Made by a program: the position numbers and the translations under genes. Below the pieces are notes generated by a model. That model made no database searches and had not been told where the DNA came from. It saw only the letters and a program-made list of their open reading frames with translations. Shown piece by piece: positions 17,945-26,808 of a DNA stretch of 64,000 nt (the first letter of the stretch is position 1; each line of letters starts with the position of its first letter). This DNA comes from Candidatus Thiothrix sulfatifontis (GTDB taxonomy: Bacteria > Pseudomonadota > Gammaproteobacteria > Thiotrichales > Thiotrichaceae): positions 682,001-746,000 of the forward strand of contig CP094685.1 in NCBI GenBank assembly GCA_022828425.1, in the 5' to 3' direction.

Positions 17945-20098
17945 ATGCGACATAGCCGAACCACTGATACCGAGTCACGCACCCGTCAAGCGTGGATTGA
18001 GCGCTTTTGGGTATCCGACAACGAGCGCGATTTCTACCTGATTGGGCAAATCATTGATAATTTGCTGCAAGCGCCGCCGCCGACTGATGCATTGCAACCG
18101 TGCAGTCTGGATGTTGCTGAAATTTTACGCCATTTGGATGTCGATCAAACCACGTTGATGGCAGCGTTGCTGTGCGATAGCCGTTTCCAGAAAAACCTGA
18201 GTTTGGATGAGGTGGAAAAAGAGTACGGGCAAGCTGTGCGGCGCTTGTGTGAAGACATGCGCAACCTGCAACGTTTCCGTGATTGCGTGGAAAACACTGA
18301 CCCTAGCAGCTCGCGCCAAGAACAGGGTGAACAGTTGCGGCGCATGTTGATGGCGATGATTAAAGACATTCGCACCGTGCTGATTAAGCTGGCGTGGAGC
18401 TTGCAACACCTGCGCTTGTTGTCGCGCGAGGAGCTGTCGGATTTGCACCGTTGTGTGGCGCGGATGAGCATGGATTTGTACGCGCCGATGGCAAACCGCT
18501 TGGGCATTAGCCAAATTAAGTGGGAATTGGAGGATTTGTCGTTTCGGTTTCTGCAACCCGATACCTATAAAAGCATCGCTAAATTATTAGCAGGCAAGCG
18601 CATTGAACGTGAGCAATACATTGCTGATTTTATTCATATCCTCAAAGATTTGTTGGTTGAAAACGGCATTGACGCCGAGATTTACGGTCGCCCCAAGCAC
18701 TTGTACAGCATTTGGAAAAAGATAACCCGCAAGCAGATCGGCATTGACGAACTCTACGATTTACGCGCGGTACGGGTGATTGTGGAGGACAAGAGTACCT
18801 GCTACCGCGTGCTGGATGTGGTGCAAAATACTTGGCGATACATTCCTGAAGAGTACGACGATTACATTAGCCACAAGAAACCCAACGGTTACAAGTCGAT
18901 TCACACCGTGGTGGTGGGGCCGGACAGTAAGTTTGTGGAGGTGCAAATCCGTACCCATGAGATGCACCGTTTTGCTGAACTGGGGGTGGCGGCGCACTGG
19001 CATTACAAAGAGGGCGGTCGCCAAGACCAAGCGATGAGCGATGCGATCAATGCGATGCGGCGTTTGCTGGACAGCAACGACAGCGACACGGATTTGATGG
19101 ACGATTTTCGCACGGAAGTTTTCAGCGACCGGGTGTTTGTGATCACACCCAAGGGGCGGATCATTGACATGCCAAAAGGCTCAACGCCGGTCGATTTTGC
19201 CTATCACGTACACACCAGTGTCGGGCACCGTTGCCGGGGCGCCAAGGTGAATGGCAATATTGTGCCGCTTAATTACGCGCTGGGTAACGGCGATCAGGTC
19301 GAAATTCTCACCAGCAAAAACGAACACCCGCGTCAGGATTGGATGAAACCGGAACTCGGTTTCGTGATGTCTGGCAGTACTCGCCAAAAAGTGCGTCAAT
19401 GGTTTAGTCAGCAAAACCACGAACAGAATGCCAAAGACGGCGAACGCATCCTTGAGAAAGAACGCCATTTGCTCAATTTGGGTAAGTTGGATTACACGGA
19501 ACTGGCGCGGCAATTCAATCGCCCAACGGAGCGCGATTTCTTGATTGCGGTGGGGCGTAATGAGGTATCTCCGGCGCAAATTCGGCGCTTTTTGCTGAGT
19601 ACGCACGAGTCCGAATTCAAATTGCGCAAAAGCCGCAGCCCCGACATGGCAGGCAACGACATTGAGGTGCGCGGTGTCAGCAAGCTGTATACGCAGTTAG
19701 CGACGTGTTGCCACCCGGTCAATGGAGACCCGATCGCCGGGTATTTGTCGCAAGGGCGCGGGGTGATTGTGCACCGCACCGATTGCCCCGATTTTGCCAA
19801 CTTACGCAGGGAACGTGAGGAGCGCATTATTGAAGTGGACTGGGGCAGCCACACCGCTGCGTATGCCGCCGACATTACGGTGTCGACGTACAATAAATCG
19901 GGCGTGCTAGGCGATATTGCGAGTTTGCTGGCGAAGGAAAAGGTGAATATTCACAGCCTGCACACCCGTGATACGCACGATCCGTGTTTGGCGGTCATGG
20001 ATTTCACCTTGGAAATTCGCGATGTGCAACAACTCGGCGAGGTGTTGGAAAAGCTGTTGCAATTGCCATCGGTGATTGATGCGCAGCGCAAGGGGTGA
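17945..20098 (+). CDS. relA: (p)ppGpp synthetase RelA
   Basis: A 717-residue long RSH protein. The N-terminal hydrolase domain is degenerate: the HD pair reads Cys77-Asp78 (AALLCDSRF), as expected for the synthetase-only RelA branch. The synthetase domain (about 230-370) has YGRPKHLYSIWKK, DLRAVRVIV and KPNGYKSIHT. A TGS domain (VFVITPKGRIIDMPKGST) and a C-terminal ACT domain (TVSTYNKSGVLGDIASLL) follow, together with the conserved ATCCHPVNGDPI zinc-finger-like segment. It makes (p)ppGpp on stalled ribosomes during amino-acid starvation. A separate SpoT must provide hydrolysis. Confidence 0.95.
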   Translation: MRHSRTTDTESRTRQAWIERFWVSDNERDFYLIGQIIDNLLQAPPPTDALQPCSLDVAEILRHLDVDQTTLMAALLCDSRFQKNLSLDEVEKEYGQAVRRLCEDMRNLQRFRDCVENTDPSSSRQEQGEQLRRMLMAMIKDIRTVLIKLAWSLQHLRLLSREELSDLHRCVARMSMDLYAPMANRLGISQIKWELEDLSFRFLQPDTYKSIAKLLAGKRIEREQYIADFIHILKDLLVENGIDAEIYGRPKHLYSIWKKITRKQIGIDELYDLRAVRVIVEDKSTCYRVLDVVQNTWRYIPEEYDDYISHKKPNGYKSIHTVVVGPDSKFVEVQIRTHEMHRFAELGVAAHWHYKEGGRQDQAMSDAINAMRRLLDSNDSDTDLMDDFRTEVFSDRVFVITPKGRIIDMPKGSTPVDFAYHVHTSVGHRCRGAKVNGNIVPLNYALGNGDQVEILTSKNEHPRQDWMKPELGFVMSGSTRQKVRQWFSQQNHEQNAKDGERILEKERHLLNLGKLDYTELARQFNRPTERDFLIAVGRNEVSPAQIRRFLLSTHESEFKLRKSRSPDMAGNDIEVRGVSKLYTQLATCCHPVNGDPIAGYLSQGRGVIVHRTDCPDFANLRREREERIIEVDWGSHTAAYAADITVSTYNKSGVLGDIASLLAKEKVNIHSLHTRDTHDPCLAVMDFTLEIRDVQQLGEVLEKLLQLPSVIDAQRKG

Positions 20099-20210
20099 GT
20101 GGTGGGTTGGGTTAATTAATGGCTCAACCACTTATCTGCACCGCGTTGGAGCGCTTAACAGGAGCTGCTAGACTGGTGTAACCCGATAAACTATTGATAA
20201 AAATAACACC

Positions 20211-20786
20211 ATGAATACCGGACTCATTATCTTCTTCGCCCTGTTGGGTGGCCTGCTGTTGTGGGGCATCCTGTTATACAACCAATTGGTGTTACTCAAA
20301 AACAATGCCGAAAAAGCGTGGAGCAATATGGAAGTATTGCTAAAGCAACGCAACACCGAGTTACCCAAGCTGATTGCAGTCTGCAAAGAACACATGGCTT
20401 ACGAACAAACCACGCTGCAAACGGTGATGGATGCGCGTAATCGCGTGGTCAGTGCGATGCAATTTGGCAATCTGGGGGCGCTGGAAGCCGCTGATAATGC
20501 TTTGCGCATTGGGTTGGGAAATTTGTTTGCGGTGGCAGAAGCTTACCCCGAACTCAAAGCCAGCGAGTCATTCCAGCATTTGCGCGAACGCATTACTGGC
20601 TTGGAAGACAGCATTGCGGATCGCCGCGAGTTTTATAACGATTCTGCCGCGCTCAATAATACCCGCATGGAACAATTCCCCGATTTAATCATTGCCAAAT
20701 CGTTCAGTTTTAAGCCCTTCCGTTTGTTGAGTTTCAAGTCTGAGGAAATCGCGGATGTGGATGTGGCTGCGCACTTTACTGCCTGA
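20211..20786 (+). CDS. LemA family protein
   Basis: A 191-residue protein with one N-terminal membrane helix (about 5-25) and a long helical domain, the plain LemA layout. The start of the domain, NQLVLLKNNAEKAWSNMEVLLKQR, is the family hallmark. LemA proteins are widespread and their molecular role is not settled. They are often paired with TPM-domain or GIDE-domain genes, and here a GIDE-like gene overlaps the 3' end by 32 bases, so the two are probably translated together and act in one envelope process. Confidence 0.88.
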   Translation: MNTGLIIFFALLGGLLLWGILLYNQLVLLKNNAEKAWSNMEVLLKQRNTELPKLIAVCKEHMAYEQTTLQTVMDARNRVVSAMQFGNLGALEAADNALRIGLGNLFAVAEAYPELKASESFQHLRERITGLEDSIADRREFYNDSAALNNTRMEQFPDLIIAKSFSFKPFRLLSFKSEEIADVDVAAHFTA

Positions 20787-21687
20787 ACCCGACCCGGTTG
20801 CGCCGTTTGCAGGCGATGCGGATGGCATCAATTGGTATCACGTCGCGCAAAATCAAAGCGTTGCGGTGTTGCGCAAAGGTGGGCTGATCAATGCTGCCAG
20901 CACGTGGGGTTTCGCGCTGTGGTGGGCGGCGGCTTGCTATGTGCTTACGCAATACGTGGGGCGGGAATGGTTGTTGTTGCCTGCGTTGGCGAGTTTGTGG
21001 TTTGCGTTGGGCTTGTACCGGCGCTATCGCTTGATTGTGGATACGCCCACTTCACGGCTGAGCAGCAGTGCGCAAGGTTATGTGGAATTGTCCGGCACGG
21101 CGGCGTTGCCGGAGGGTGAAAGTTCCCGTGGTTTGCCGCATTTGCCGGTGACGGTGTGGTTGCCGGGTTACGTGGAAGACCAGCCGTTTTTGTTGGAAGA
21201 TGCCTTTGGGCGCTGTTTGTTGTACCCGCAAGCAGCGGAAATTGTGACGCGCACCGGCGATAACCACTTGTTTTTATTGCACGCAATTTACCCCGGACAG
21301 ACGTTGTATGCCGTCGGTGAATTGCGAACACAACGTCACGCAGATACTAATTTGCAGCAGGAACGGCGCGAACGTTTGGCGGTATTGCTGGCGAATTGGA
21401 AGCGCGATGATCACACCTTATTGCAGAATTTTGATGCGGATGGCAATGGGCAAATCGACCCGGACGAATGGCAGACTGTGCTGGCGGCGGCGGAACAATG
21501 GGTGGATGCGGATATTCGTGCGCAACAGCGCCTGCCGGGGACGCATGTGATGTCAGGGGCGCAGGCCGGGCAGCTTTTTCTGATCACGAATATTCCGCCG
21601 GAGCAATTGGCGCGGCGTTATCAGTGGGCAGCGTGGTTGCATACGCTGGCGTGGTGGGGGTTAATGGCGGCGGCGCACATCCGTTAA
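20755..21687 (+). CDS. GIDE-domain membrane protein with an EF-hand
   Basis: About 310 residues. Two membrane helices lie near 45-85. A central beta-rich domain (SSSAQGYVELSGTAALPEGE and following) resembles the GIDE domain shared with the mitochondrial E3 ligase MUL1, here without a RING finger. Residues 219-230 hold a canonical EF-hand loop (DADGNGQIDPDE), so calcium binding is likely. A last hydrophobic segment closes the protein. Overlap with the LemA gene matches the known LemA-GIDE association. The molecular function is unknown. The calcium-binding loop is an unusual addition. Confidence 0.65.
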   Translation: MWMWLRTLLPEPDPVAPFAGDADGINWYHVAQNQSVAVLRKGGLINAASTWGFALWWAAACYVLTQYVGREWLLLPALASLWFALGLYRRYRLIVDTPTSRLSSSAQGYVELSGTAALPEGESSRGLPHLPVTVWLPGYVEDQPFLLEDAFGRCLLYPQAAEIVTRTGDNHLFLLHAIYPGQTLYAVGELRTQRHADTNLQQERRERLAVLLANWKRDDHTLLQNFDADGNGQIDPDEWQTVLAAAEQWVDADIRAQQRLPGTHVMSGAQAGQLFLITNIPPEQLARRYQWAAWLHTLAWWGLMAAAHIR

Positions 21688-21698
21688 GCTTTTGGGTA

Positions 21699-22772
21699 TT
21701 AGTCTGTTGTCATTTTGGGAATATTGAACAGCAAATCCACCAAGGCTTTGTTCAGGTAATAATTTTCACGCCCCAGTTTGTGTTTTTCCAGCACACCATC
21801 CTGTGCTAATGCATCCAGATAGCGGGTCGCTGTGGCACGAGACACGTTAAGATCATGTTCCAGAAATTGTACTTTGGTGTACGGGTGGCAAAAAATATTA
21901 TTGATCAAATCTTGACTGTAAAAACGGTGATGACGGCGAATATGGTGTTTTTGCTGTTGCAGCAATACGCTGATGCCTTCAACCAGCGTAATCGTGTGTT
22001 TTGCGGTTGAGGCAATGCCGCGCAGCATATAAATTACCCATTCCTGCCATTCGCCGGTATCACGCACCTGTTGCAGCAAACGGTAGTAGTCCGCTTTGGT
22101 ATGGTTGATGTAACGGCTCAGGTACAACACGGGCGAGTCTAACAAGCCTTCCTTAACCAGATACAGGATGTTGATAATACGCCCTGTTCTGCCATTGCCA
22201 TCGTAAAACGGGTGAATGGTTTCAAATTGATGGTGGATAAGCGCCATTTTAATCAAGGGATCGAGTGCCGTCTGCTCATCATGCAGCAGGTATTCCAAGC
22301 CACTCATCAGGGCTGGCAAGGTTTCGGGGGACGGTGGTGCAAATACGACTTCTCCGGTGTGCTCATTACGCAGCACTGTTCCCGGTACTTTGCGTAAACC
22401 AGCGCGGCTCTGTTCCAATGTTTCTTGAATCGCAATAATAGTGTTCAAGGTGAGCAAGCCGTGTTCACGCACTCGCTGGTAGCCAACGCTTAAGCCATCT
22501 GCATAGGCTGAGACTTCTTTGGCTGCCACATCCACCACATCGACTTGTAAGCGGTATTTAAAGAGCGCATCTTGGGTGGTAATAATATTTTCAATCGCGG
22601 AACTGTCTTGTGCTTCTTGCAAACTGAGAGTGGAGAGCAGAATTTCCTGATTGGGGATGGTTTTTGCAATGCCCTTAAGTTCTGCAAGGTGGCGATGTGC
22701 GGCCACTAACGCCTTCAGGATGGCGGGTGTTTCCATCTGCGGCAGTAAGTCTGTCAGTGATGTAATCTGCAT
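21699..22772 (-). CDS. Fic-family AMP transferase with winged-helix tail
   Basis: A 357-residue class II Fic protein. The catalytic motif HPFYDGNGRTGR is complete, so the enzyme can transfer AMP (or another nucleotide part) onto a hydroxyl of its target. The N-terminal inhibitory motif SSAIEN carries the glutamate that blocks ATP in the resting state. The C-terminal 90 residues form a winged helix (FLEHDLNVSRATATRYLDAL), which could bind DNA. Two related operator-like sites lie directly upstream, so self-regulation is likely. It opens the defence island that continues through the phosphorothioation operon. A toxin-like role is possible, and the target is unknown. Confidence 0.88.
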   Translation of the reverse strand: MQITSLTDLLPQMETPAILKALVAAHRHLAELKGIAKTIPNQEILLSTLSLQEAQDSSAIENIITTQDALFKYRLQVDVVDVAAKEVSAYADGLSVGYQRVREHGLLTLNTIIAIQETLEQSRAGLRKVPGTVLRNEHTGEVVFAPPSPETLPALMSGLEYLLHDEQTALDPLIKMALIHHQFETIHPFYDGNGRTGRIINILYLVKEGLLDSPVLYLSRYINHTKADYYRLLQQVRDTGEWQEWVIYMLRGIASTAKHTITLVEGISVLLQQQKHHIRRHHRFYSQDLINNIFCHPYTKVQFLEHDLNVSRATATRYLDALAQDGVLEKHKLGRENYYLNKALVDLLFNIPKMTTD

Positions 22773-22783
22773 AATTTCTTCTC

Positions 22784-22811
22784 ATCTTCTCAGAAACACG
22801 TGATTTTGGTG
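22784..22811. promoter_or_regulatory. Half-palindromic operator candidate upstream of fic
   Basis: The left half ATCTTCTCA and the following AAAC-CG-GATTTT match the perfect palindrome 41 bases downstream, but the right half has decayed (GGTG where GAGA is expected). It lies 12 bases upstream of the fic start codon, where a bound repressor would block the start of transcription or translation. Confidence 0.45.
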
Positions 22812-22824
22812 TATGTCCTTTAGC

Positions 22825-22856
22825 ATCTTCTCAAAAAACGCGATTTTTGAGAAGAT
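22825..22856. promoter_or_regulatory. 32-base near-perfect palindrome, operator candidate
   Basis: Two 14-base arms, ATCTTCTCAAAAAA and ATTTTTGAGAAGAT, surround CGCG. Only the innermost A/A pair breaks the symmetry. It lies between the fic start and the HIT gene, 53 bases ahead of fic and 40 bases ahead of the HIT ATG. The winged helix at the end of the Fic protein is the obvious candidate binder. No T-run follows, so a terminator is less likely. Confidence 0.55.
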
Positions 22857-22896
22857 CAACGACAAAATTCATCTTACACACGTAAGGAGTAATCGC

Positions 22897-23283
22897 ATGA
22901 CCACTGCATCATTTTGCCCATTCTGCCAACTCGCGGCGGCGAATATTGTGGCGGAAAATGCGTTTCATGTGGTGATTCGGGATCGTTTTCCGGTGTCGTT
23001 GGGGCATTCGCTGCTTATTCCGAAGCGTCATGTGGCTTCACTGTTTGAACTTACGCCTGAAGAATTCAACGCTTTGCATGAATTGCTGCATCTCACCAAG
23101 CAGCAATTGGATACCCAATACCAGCCCGCAGGCTATAACATCGGGGTGAATGTCGGGGAAGCGGCAGGGCAAACGGTGTTTCACCTGCATGTGCATGTGA
23201 TGCCGCGTTATGTGGGCGATCAGGAAGATCCGCGTGGTGGGGTGCGGTGGATTTTTCCTGAAAAGGCGGTGTATTGGGATTAG
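22897..23283 (+). CDS. HIT-family nucleotide hydrolase/transferase
   Basis: A 128-residue histidine-triad protein. The catalytic motif HLHVHVMPR (HxHxHxx) is complete. CPFC near the N-terminus and the segment GHSLLIPKRHVASLFEL are usual for the Hint/Fhit-like bacterial members, which split nucleotide phosphoramidates or dinucleoside polyphosphates. An AAGGAG ribosome site precedes the ATG at 22897. An upstream in-frame extension would run through the palindrome and is rejected. It is divergent from fic. A functional link with Fic (both act on adenylates) is only a suggestion. Confidence 0.88.
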   Translation: MTTASFCPFCQLAAANIVAENAFHVVIRDRFPVSLGHSLLIPKRHVASLFELTPEEFNALHELLHLTKQQLDTQYQPAGYNIGVNVGEAAGQTVFHLHVHVMPRYVGDQEDPRGGVRWIFPEKAVYWD

Positions 23284-23380
23284 CTATTTATTTGAATTCA
23301 CCTTGATCGAAACTGATCGCTACCCAAACCAGTGTTCTTTTGCTCTAATGACACTCTTTTCCCTGCAATGACCTGTTCTG

Positions 23381-24754
23381 ATGACCCAAACAAAACCAAA
23401 AAGCATACCAACTACGCTGGATGAAAAATATTCATCTACATTATCGTATCTGGAAAAACTCTATCTTGATGACGAACGTCCTTGGGTTGTTGCCTTTTCT
23501 GGAGGCAAGGACTCTACATTGGTTTTGCAGTTGGTATATGAAACCGTAAATTCCTTGCAAGCTAAAGGCTGTGCAGCACTGAAGCCTGTTTACGTCCTTT
23601 CATCAGACACGCGCGTTGAGTCTCCTAATGTTGCAAAGTATGTACGTGATACGCTGAATGCCATTGATGCTAATGCGCAAGCAGGGGGGCTACCGTTTCA
23701 TGTGCAACTGGTTGAGCCGACTGCGGCAGAGAGCTTTTGGGGAAAAATGATTGGGCGAGGCTATCCACCACCAACACGACATTTTCGTTGGTGTACCAGC
23801 TACATGAAAATCAAGCCGTCACGACGGGCTATCGAGTCTATTGCCCATGTCCACGGCAGTGTCATTCTGTTGCTAGGCACACGCCTTGATGAAAGTAGTG
23901 ACCGCAAAAAACGCATGTTGGCTATATCCGAGAACGAGAGCCAACTCAATCCACACCATGAGATCCCTAACGCCCTCGTTGCCAAACCCGTTGCTAACTG
24001 GACAACGGATGAAGTGTGGGAATACCTCTACACATTTAACCCACCACCTTGGGGTAAATCCCATGATGAAATGTTGGCATTATACCGCCAAGCTAATAGC
24101 AACGAATGTCCGGTTGTGCTGGACTTAAGCACCCCATCCTGTGGTGGTAGCCGCTTTGGGTGCTGGACTTGTACTGTTGTTAAAGAAGATAAATCTATGC
24201 AGGGTTTCCTGCTACATGAAACCCGTTTGGAACCTCTCTACCAATTTCGTAACTGGCTGAAGGAAATGCGTGAAAACGAAAGTTATCGGAGTCCAGTACG
24301 GCGGAACAATCAAGTAGGGTTAGGGCCATTCAAACCTGATGCAAGAAAAATGCTCTTGAAAAAATTGCTCGAAACGGAAAGAAAAACGGGTTTTGAGCTG
24401 ATTTCTGATGCAGAACTGGCATATATTCAGCAGCAGTGGATTAGTGACTTCGATTATTCAAATCAAAGTGTATCTGAACTCGTCAAACCATTTGGTCGGG
24501 AAGTCCCTGCATTGGAGAGTCTTATGCCCGTAGCTGTCAGCATAGAAAAAGACATCATTGAAAAACTGGCAATTGAAAATGACCTGCCATCTGAATTGCT
24601 TGAGTCCTTGTTGCAACTTGGTCGAGAGGCTGAGGGTGACATGGGGCGTTGGGGGGCAAAAGCTGAATTGGAACGGAAGGTAGGCGAGTTTATTACCAAA
24701 GCAACAACCCAAATTAACCAAGCCATCCCACAGGTGATGGAAAGCAACTCATGA
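23381..24754 (+). CDS. dndC: DNA phosphorothioation sulfurtransferase DndC
   Basis: A 457-residue PP-loop enzyme of the PAPS-reductase superfamily. The P-loop SGGKDS lies at 40-45. Four cysteines, Cys138 (FRWCTSY) and Cys254, Cys261 and Cys264 (CGGSRFGCWTC), fit the [4Fe-4S] cluster of DndC. In known systems DndC activates the DNA backbone with ATP and receives sulfur from a cysteine desulfurase (DndA or IscS). No desulfurase gene lies in this window, so a general IscS must serve. It is the first gene of a six-gene operon, and its stop overlaps the dndD start as ATGA. The region is visibly more AT-rich than the flanking core genes, a sign of transfer. Confidence 0.92.
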   Translation: MTQTKPKSIPTTLDEKYSSTLSYLEKLYLDDERPWVVAFSGGKDSTLVLQLVYETVNSLQAKGCAALKPVYVLSSDTRVESPNVAKYVRDTLNAIDANAQAGGLPFHVQLVEPTAAESFWGKMIGRGYPPPTRHFRWCTSYMKIKPSRRAIESIAHVHGSVILLLGTRLDESSDRKKRMLAISENESQLNPHHEIPNALVAKPVANWTTDEVWEYLYTFNPPPWGKSHDEMLALYRQANSNECPVVLDLSTPSCGGSRFGCWTCTVVKEDKSMQGFLLHETRLEPLYQFRNWLKEMRENESYRSPVRRNNQVGLGPFKPDARKMLLKKLLETERKTGFELISDAELAYIQQQWISDFDYSNQSVSELVKPFGREVPALESLMPVAVSIEKDIIEKLAIENDLPSELLESLLQLGREAEGDMGRWGAKAELERKVGEFITKATTQINQAIPQVMESNS

Positions 24755-26808
24755 TTATTGATCGCGTTATCATCAGCAACCTGTTCTCCTATCGGGGGCA
24801 GCAAATATTTGACCTGAGTCCTGCAACAGACACTCGGCGGAATATTGCCCTGATTCATGGGCGTAATGGCTATGGCAAGACCAGTTTCATCAATAGTGTC
24901 AAACTGCTATTCCTAGGCACGAGTGATGCCATGCTTTCTACTGTGCAAACAGGTCGAAAATTACGCCCAAAGGATTATATTCAAGGTGCTGGAAATGAAT
25001 GGCAAGGTATCCTGAATACTGAAGCTCGCAAGGCAGAACCTGATGGAGACTTCTCCATTACATTAGAATGGACTGAGCGCGGCGAAAAAGCATCTGTGCG
25101 CCGATTTTGGCCAATACATCAAGAAAACTATACCGACAATGGTTTGCTAGAAATTACGTTCAGCGATGGTCACAGCATTACTGATCAGGAAGATGCAGAT
25201 GCATTTCTTGAAAATATTTTACCTCGCCATCTTTTACCATTTTTTATTTATGATGGGGAGCAAGTACAAACACTTGCTGAAGCTAACCGTACCCGCCAAT
25301 TAGAACAAATTGAGAAAATTCTTGATATAGCAACAGTTGACCTGTTGGATGAGTATATTGGTAAAAACATTTCAAATTGGCGACGGGAAGGTTCAGCCAG
25401 AATAGAACAGGCAGAGCTGGATAAGCTTCACGGTGAGTTGCAGATTAGTTGCGCAACCCATGAAGCACTTCAGGCAGAAGTACGGATTCTGGAAGAGAAA
25501 AATCAAGAATACACCTACAAAATTAAAAATCTTGAAAGTTATATTCAATCAAAACGTGCGTTCGCTCTACAAGAAGATGAGACACGACTGACAACTCAGA
25601 TAGACGAAATAAGAAAGCAGTTGGAGCAGAAAACACAACAGTTCACTGATGATTTCACCCCGATTGCGCCGGTACTATTAGTGCCTGAATTGCTGCAATC
25701 GGCTGAACAAAGCCTTTCTCATTTAACGAAACAAACAGAAAGCCCTATTGGTAAACTGCTGTCAGAATTAAAGAAACAACTGCCACAAAAACTATTGCAT
25801 GAAGAACCTCTACCATATCCCGATATTTATCAGGATCAGCGAAACTTCTTTCAGCAAAAACTGGCTGGTTTGCTATCAATGTATGAAAAGCTATATGCAC
25901 CAATGCCAGTGACTGAAAGTTCAGGTTTGAAATTCAAGCTGGATAGCGTTCGGACGACCAAATTACTTAAACGCCTCCAGTTTTTCTTGCAAGCAGATAC
26001 AGAACGTCAACGTTTAGGACGAGAAAGTCAAAGCATCAGTGATTTAAAACGCCAACAGCGTACAATCCAGCAAAAGCTGGATGATGTCAGCAGTCTTGAC
26101 CAAGACGAACAGAAAAAATTTCAGGGACACAAAGCAGAAATTGGTAAACTGCAAGCAGTGCGTGATGAAATTCTGAAAGCTATTGGTCAAAAAGAAGATG
26201 CTATTAAGCAAGCTCAACGAATGGTTGATCAAAAACAGCAAGCAGTAAAAACACAAGATACCAAACTGCGTCAACTAAGCTCTAGCCAAGAAAAATTGGA
26301 GTTGGCACAGAAACTACAAACGATTTATCGTGACTACAAGCAAGACTTAAAGAAGCGGCGGCGTGAGCAAATTGAAGAAAAAATTAATATTCGTTTTAAT
26401 GCGTTAATGACATCACATCACTTGATCCACAAAATCAAAGTTGATGAAAATTTCAGTCTCTCTTATGAAAATGCACATGGCGAACTGGTTGGCATGGCCA
26501 ATATTTCGTCTGGGATGAAGCAACTGGTTGCTCAAGCTCTGTTATGGGCGTTGAAGGATGTTTCAGGAAAAGAAGCTCCTGTCATTATTGACACACCGCT
26601 TGCGCGAATTGACCGATTACACCGTATCAACTTATTGGAACAGTATTATCCTGCATTAGGACGACAAATTATTTTACTACCTACAGACTCTGAAATTATT
26701 GCAGAGGATTACCATCGACTTAGACAATATATCTATAGAGAATATCGCTTGGAAAACAGCCAAGATGGCGCACATACGCAACCGATAAAAGATGAGGCTA
26801 TGTATTAA
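24751..26808 (+). CDS. dndD: DNA phosphorothioation ATPase DndD
   Basis: A 685-residue SMC/RecN-like ATPase. Walker A is HGRNGYGKTS (Lys43). A long coiled-coil region spans about 210-570, broken by a hinge-like part. The ABC signature ISSGMKQLVAQALLWAL and Walker B VIIDTPLARID lie near the C-terminus. DndD hydrolyses ATP in the Dnd modification complex, possibly to open or nick DNA for sulfur insertion. The start overlaps dndC by 4 bases, and the next ATG follows the stop directly (TAAATG), so the genes are translationally coupled. Confidence 0.92.
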   Translation: MIIDRVIISNLFSYRGQQIFDLSPATDTRRNIALIHGRNGYGKTSFINSVKLLFLGTSDAMLSTVQTGRKLRPKDYIQGAGNEWQGILNTEARKAEPDGDFSITLEWTERGEKASVRRFWPIHQENYTDNGLLEITFSDGHSITDQEDADAFLENILPRHLLPFFIYDGEQVQTLAEANRTRQLEQIEKILDIATVDLLDEYIGKNISNWRREGSARIEQAELDKLHGELQISCATHEALQAEVRILEEKNQEYTYKIKNLESYIQSKRAFALQEDETRLTTQIDEIRKQLEQKTQQFTDDFTPIAPVLLVPELLQSAEQSLSHLTKQTESPIGKLLSELKKQLPQKLLHEEPLPYPDIYQDQRNFFQQKLAGLLSMYEKLYAPMPVTESSGLKFKLDSVRTTKLLKRLQFFLQADTERQRLGRESQSISDLKRQQRTIQQKLDDVSSLDQDEQKKFQGHKAEIGKLQAVRDEILKAIGQKEDAIKQAQRMVDQKQQAVKTQDTKLRQLSSSQEKLELAQKLQTIYRDYKQDLKKRRREQIEEKINIRFNALMTSHHLIHKIKVDENFSLSYENAHGELVGMANISSGMKQLVAQALLWALKDVSGKEAPVIIDTPLARIDRLHRINLLEQYYPALGRQIILLPTDSEIIAEDYHRLRQYIYREYRLENSQDGAHTQPIKDEAMY

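Noticed and set aside
17945..20098. Loss of the HD pair in the RSH protein as an anomaly
   Set aside because: A degenerate hydrolase domain is the normal state of RelA in gammaproteobacteria.
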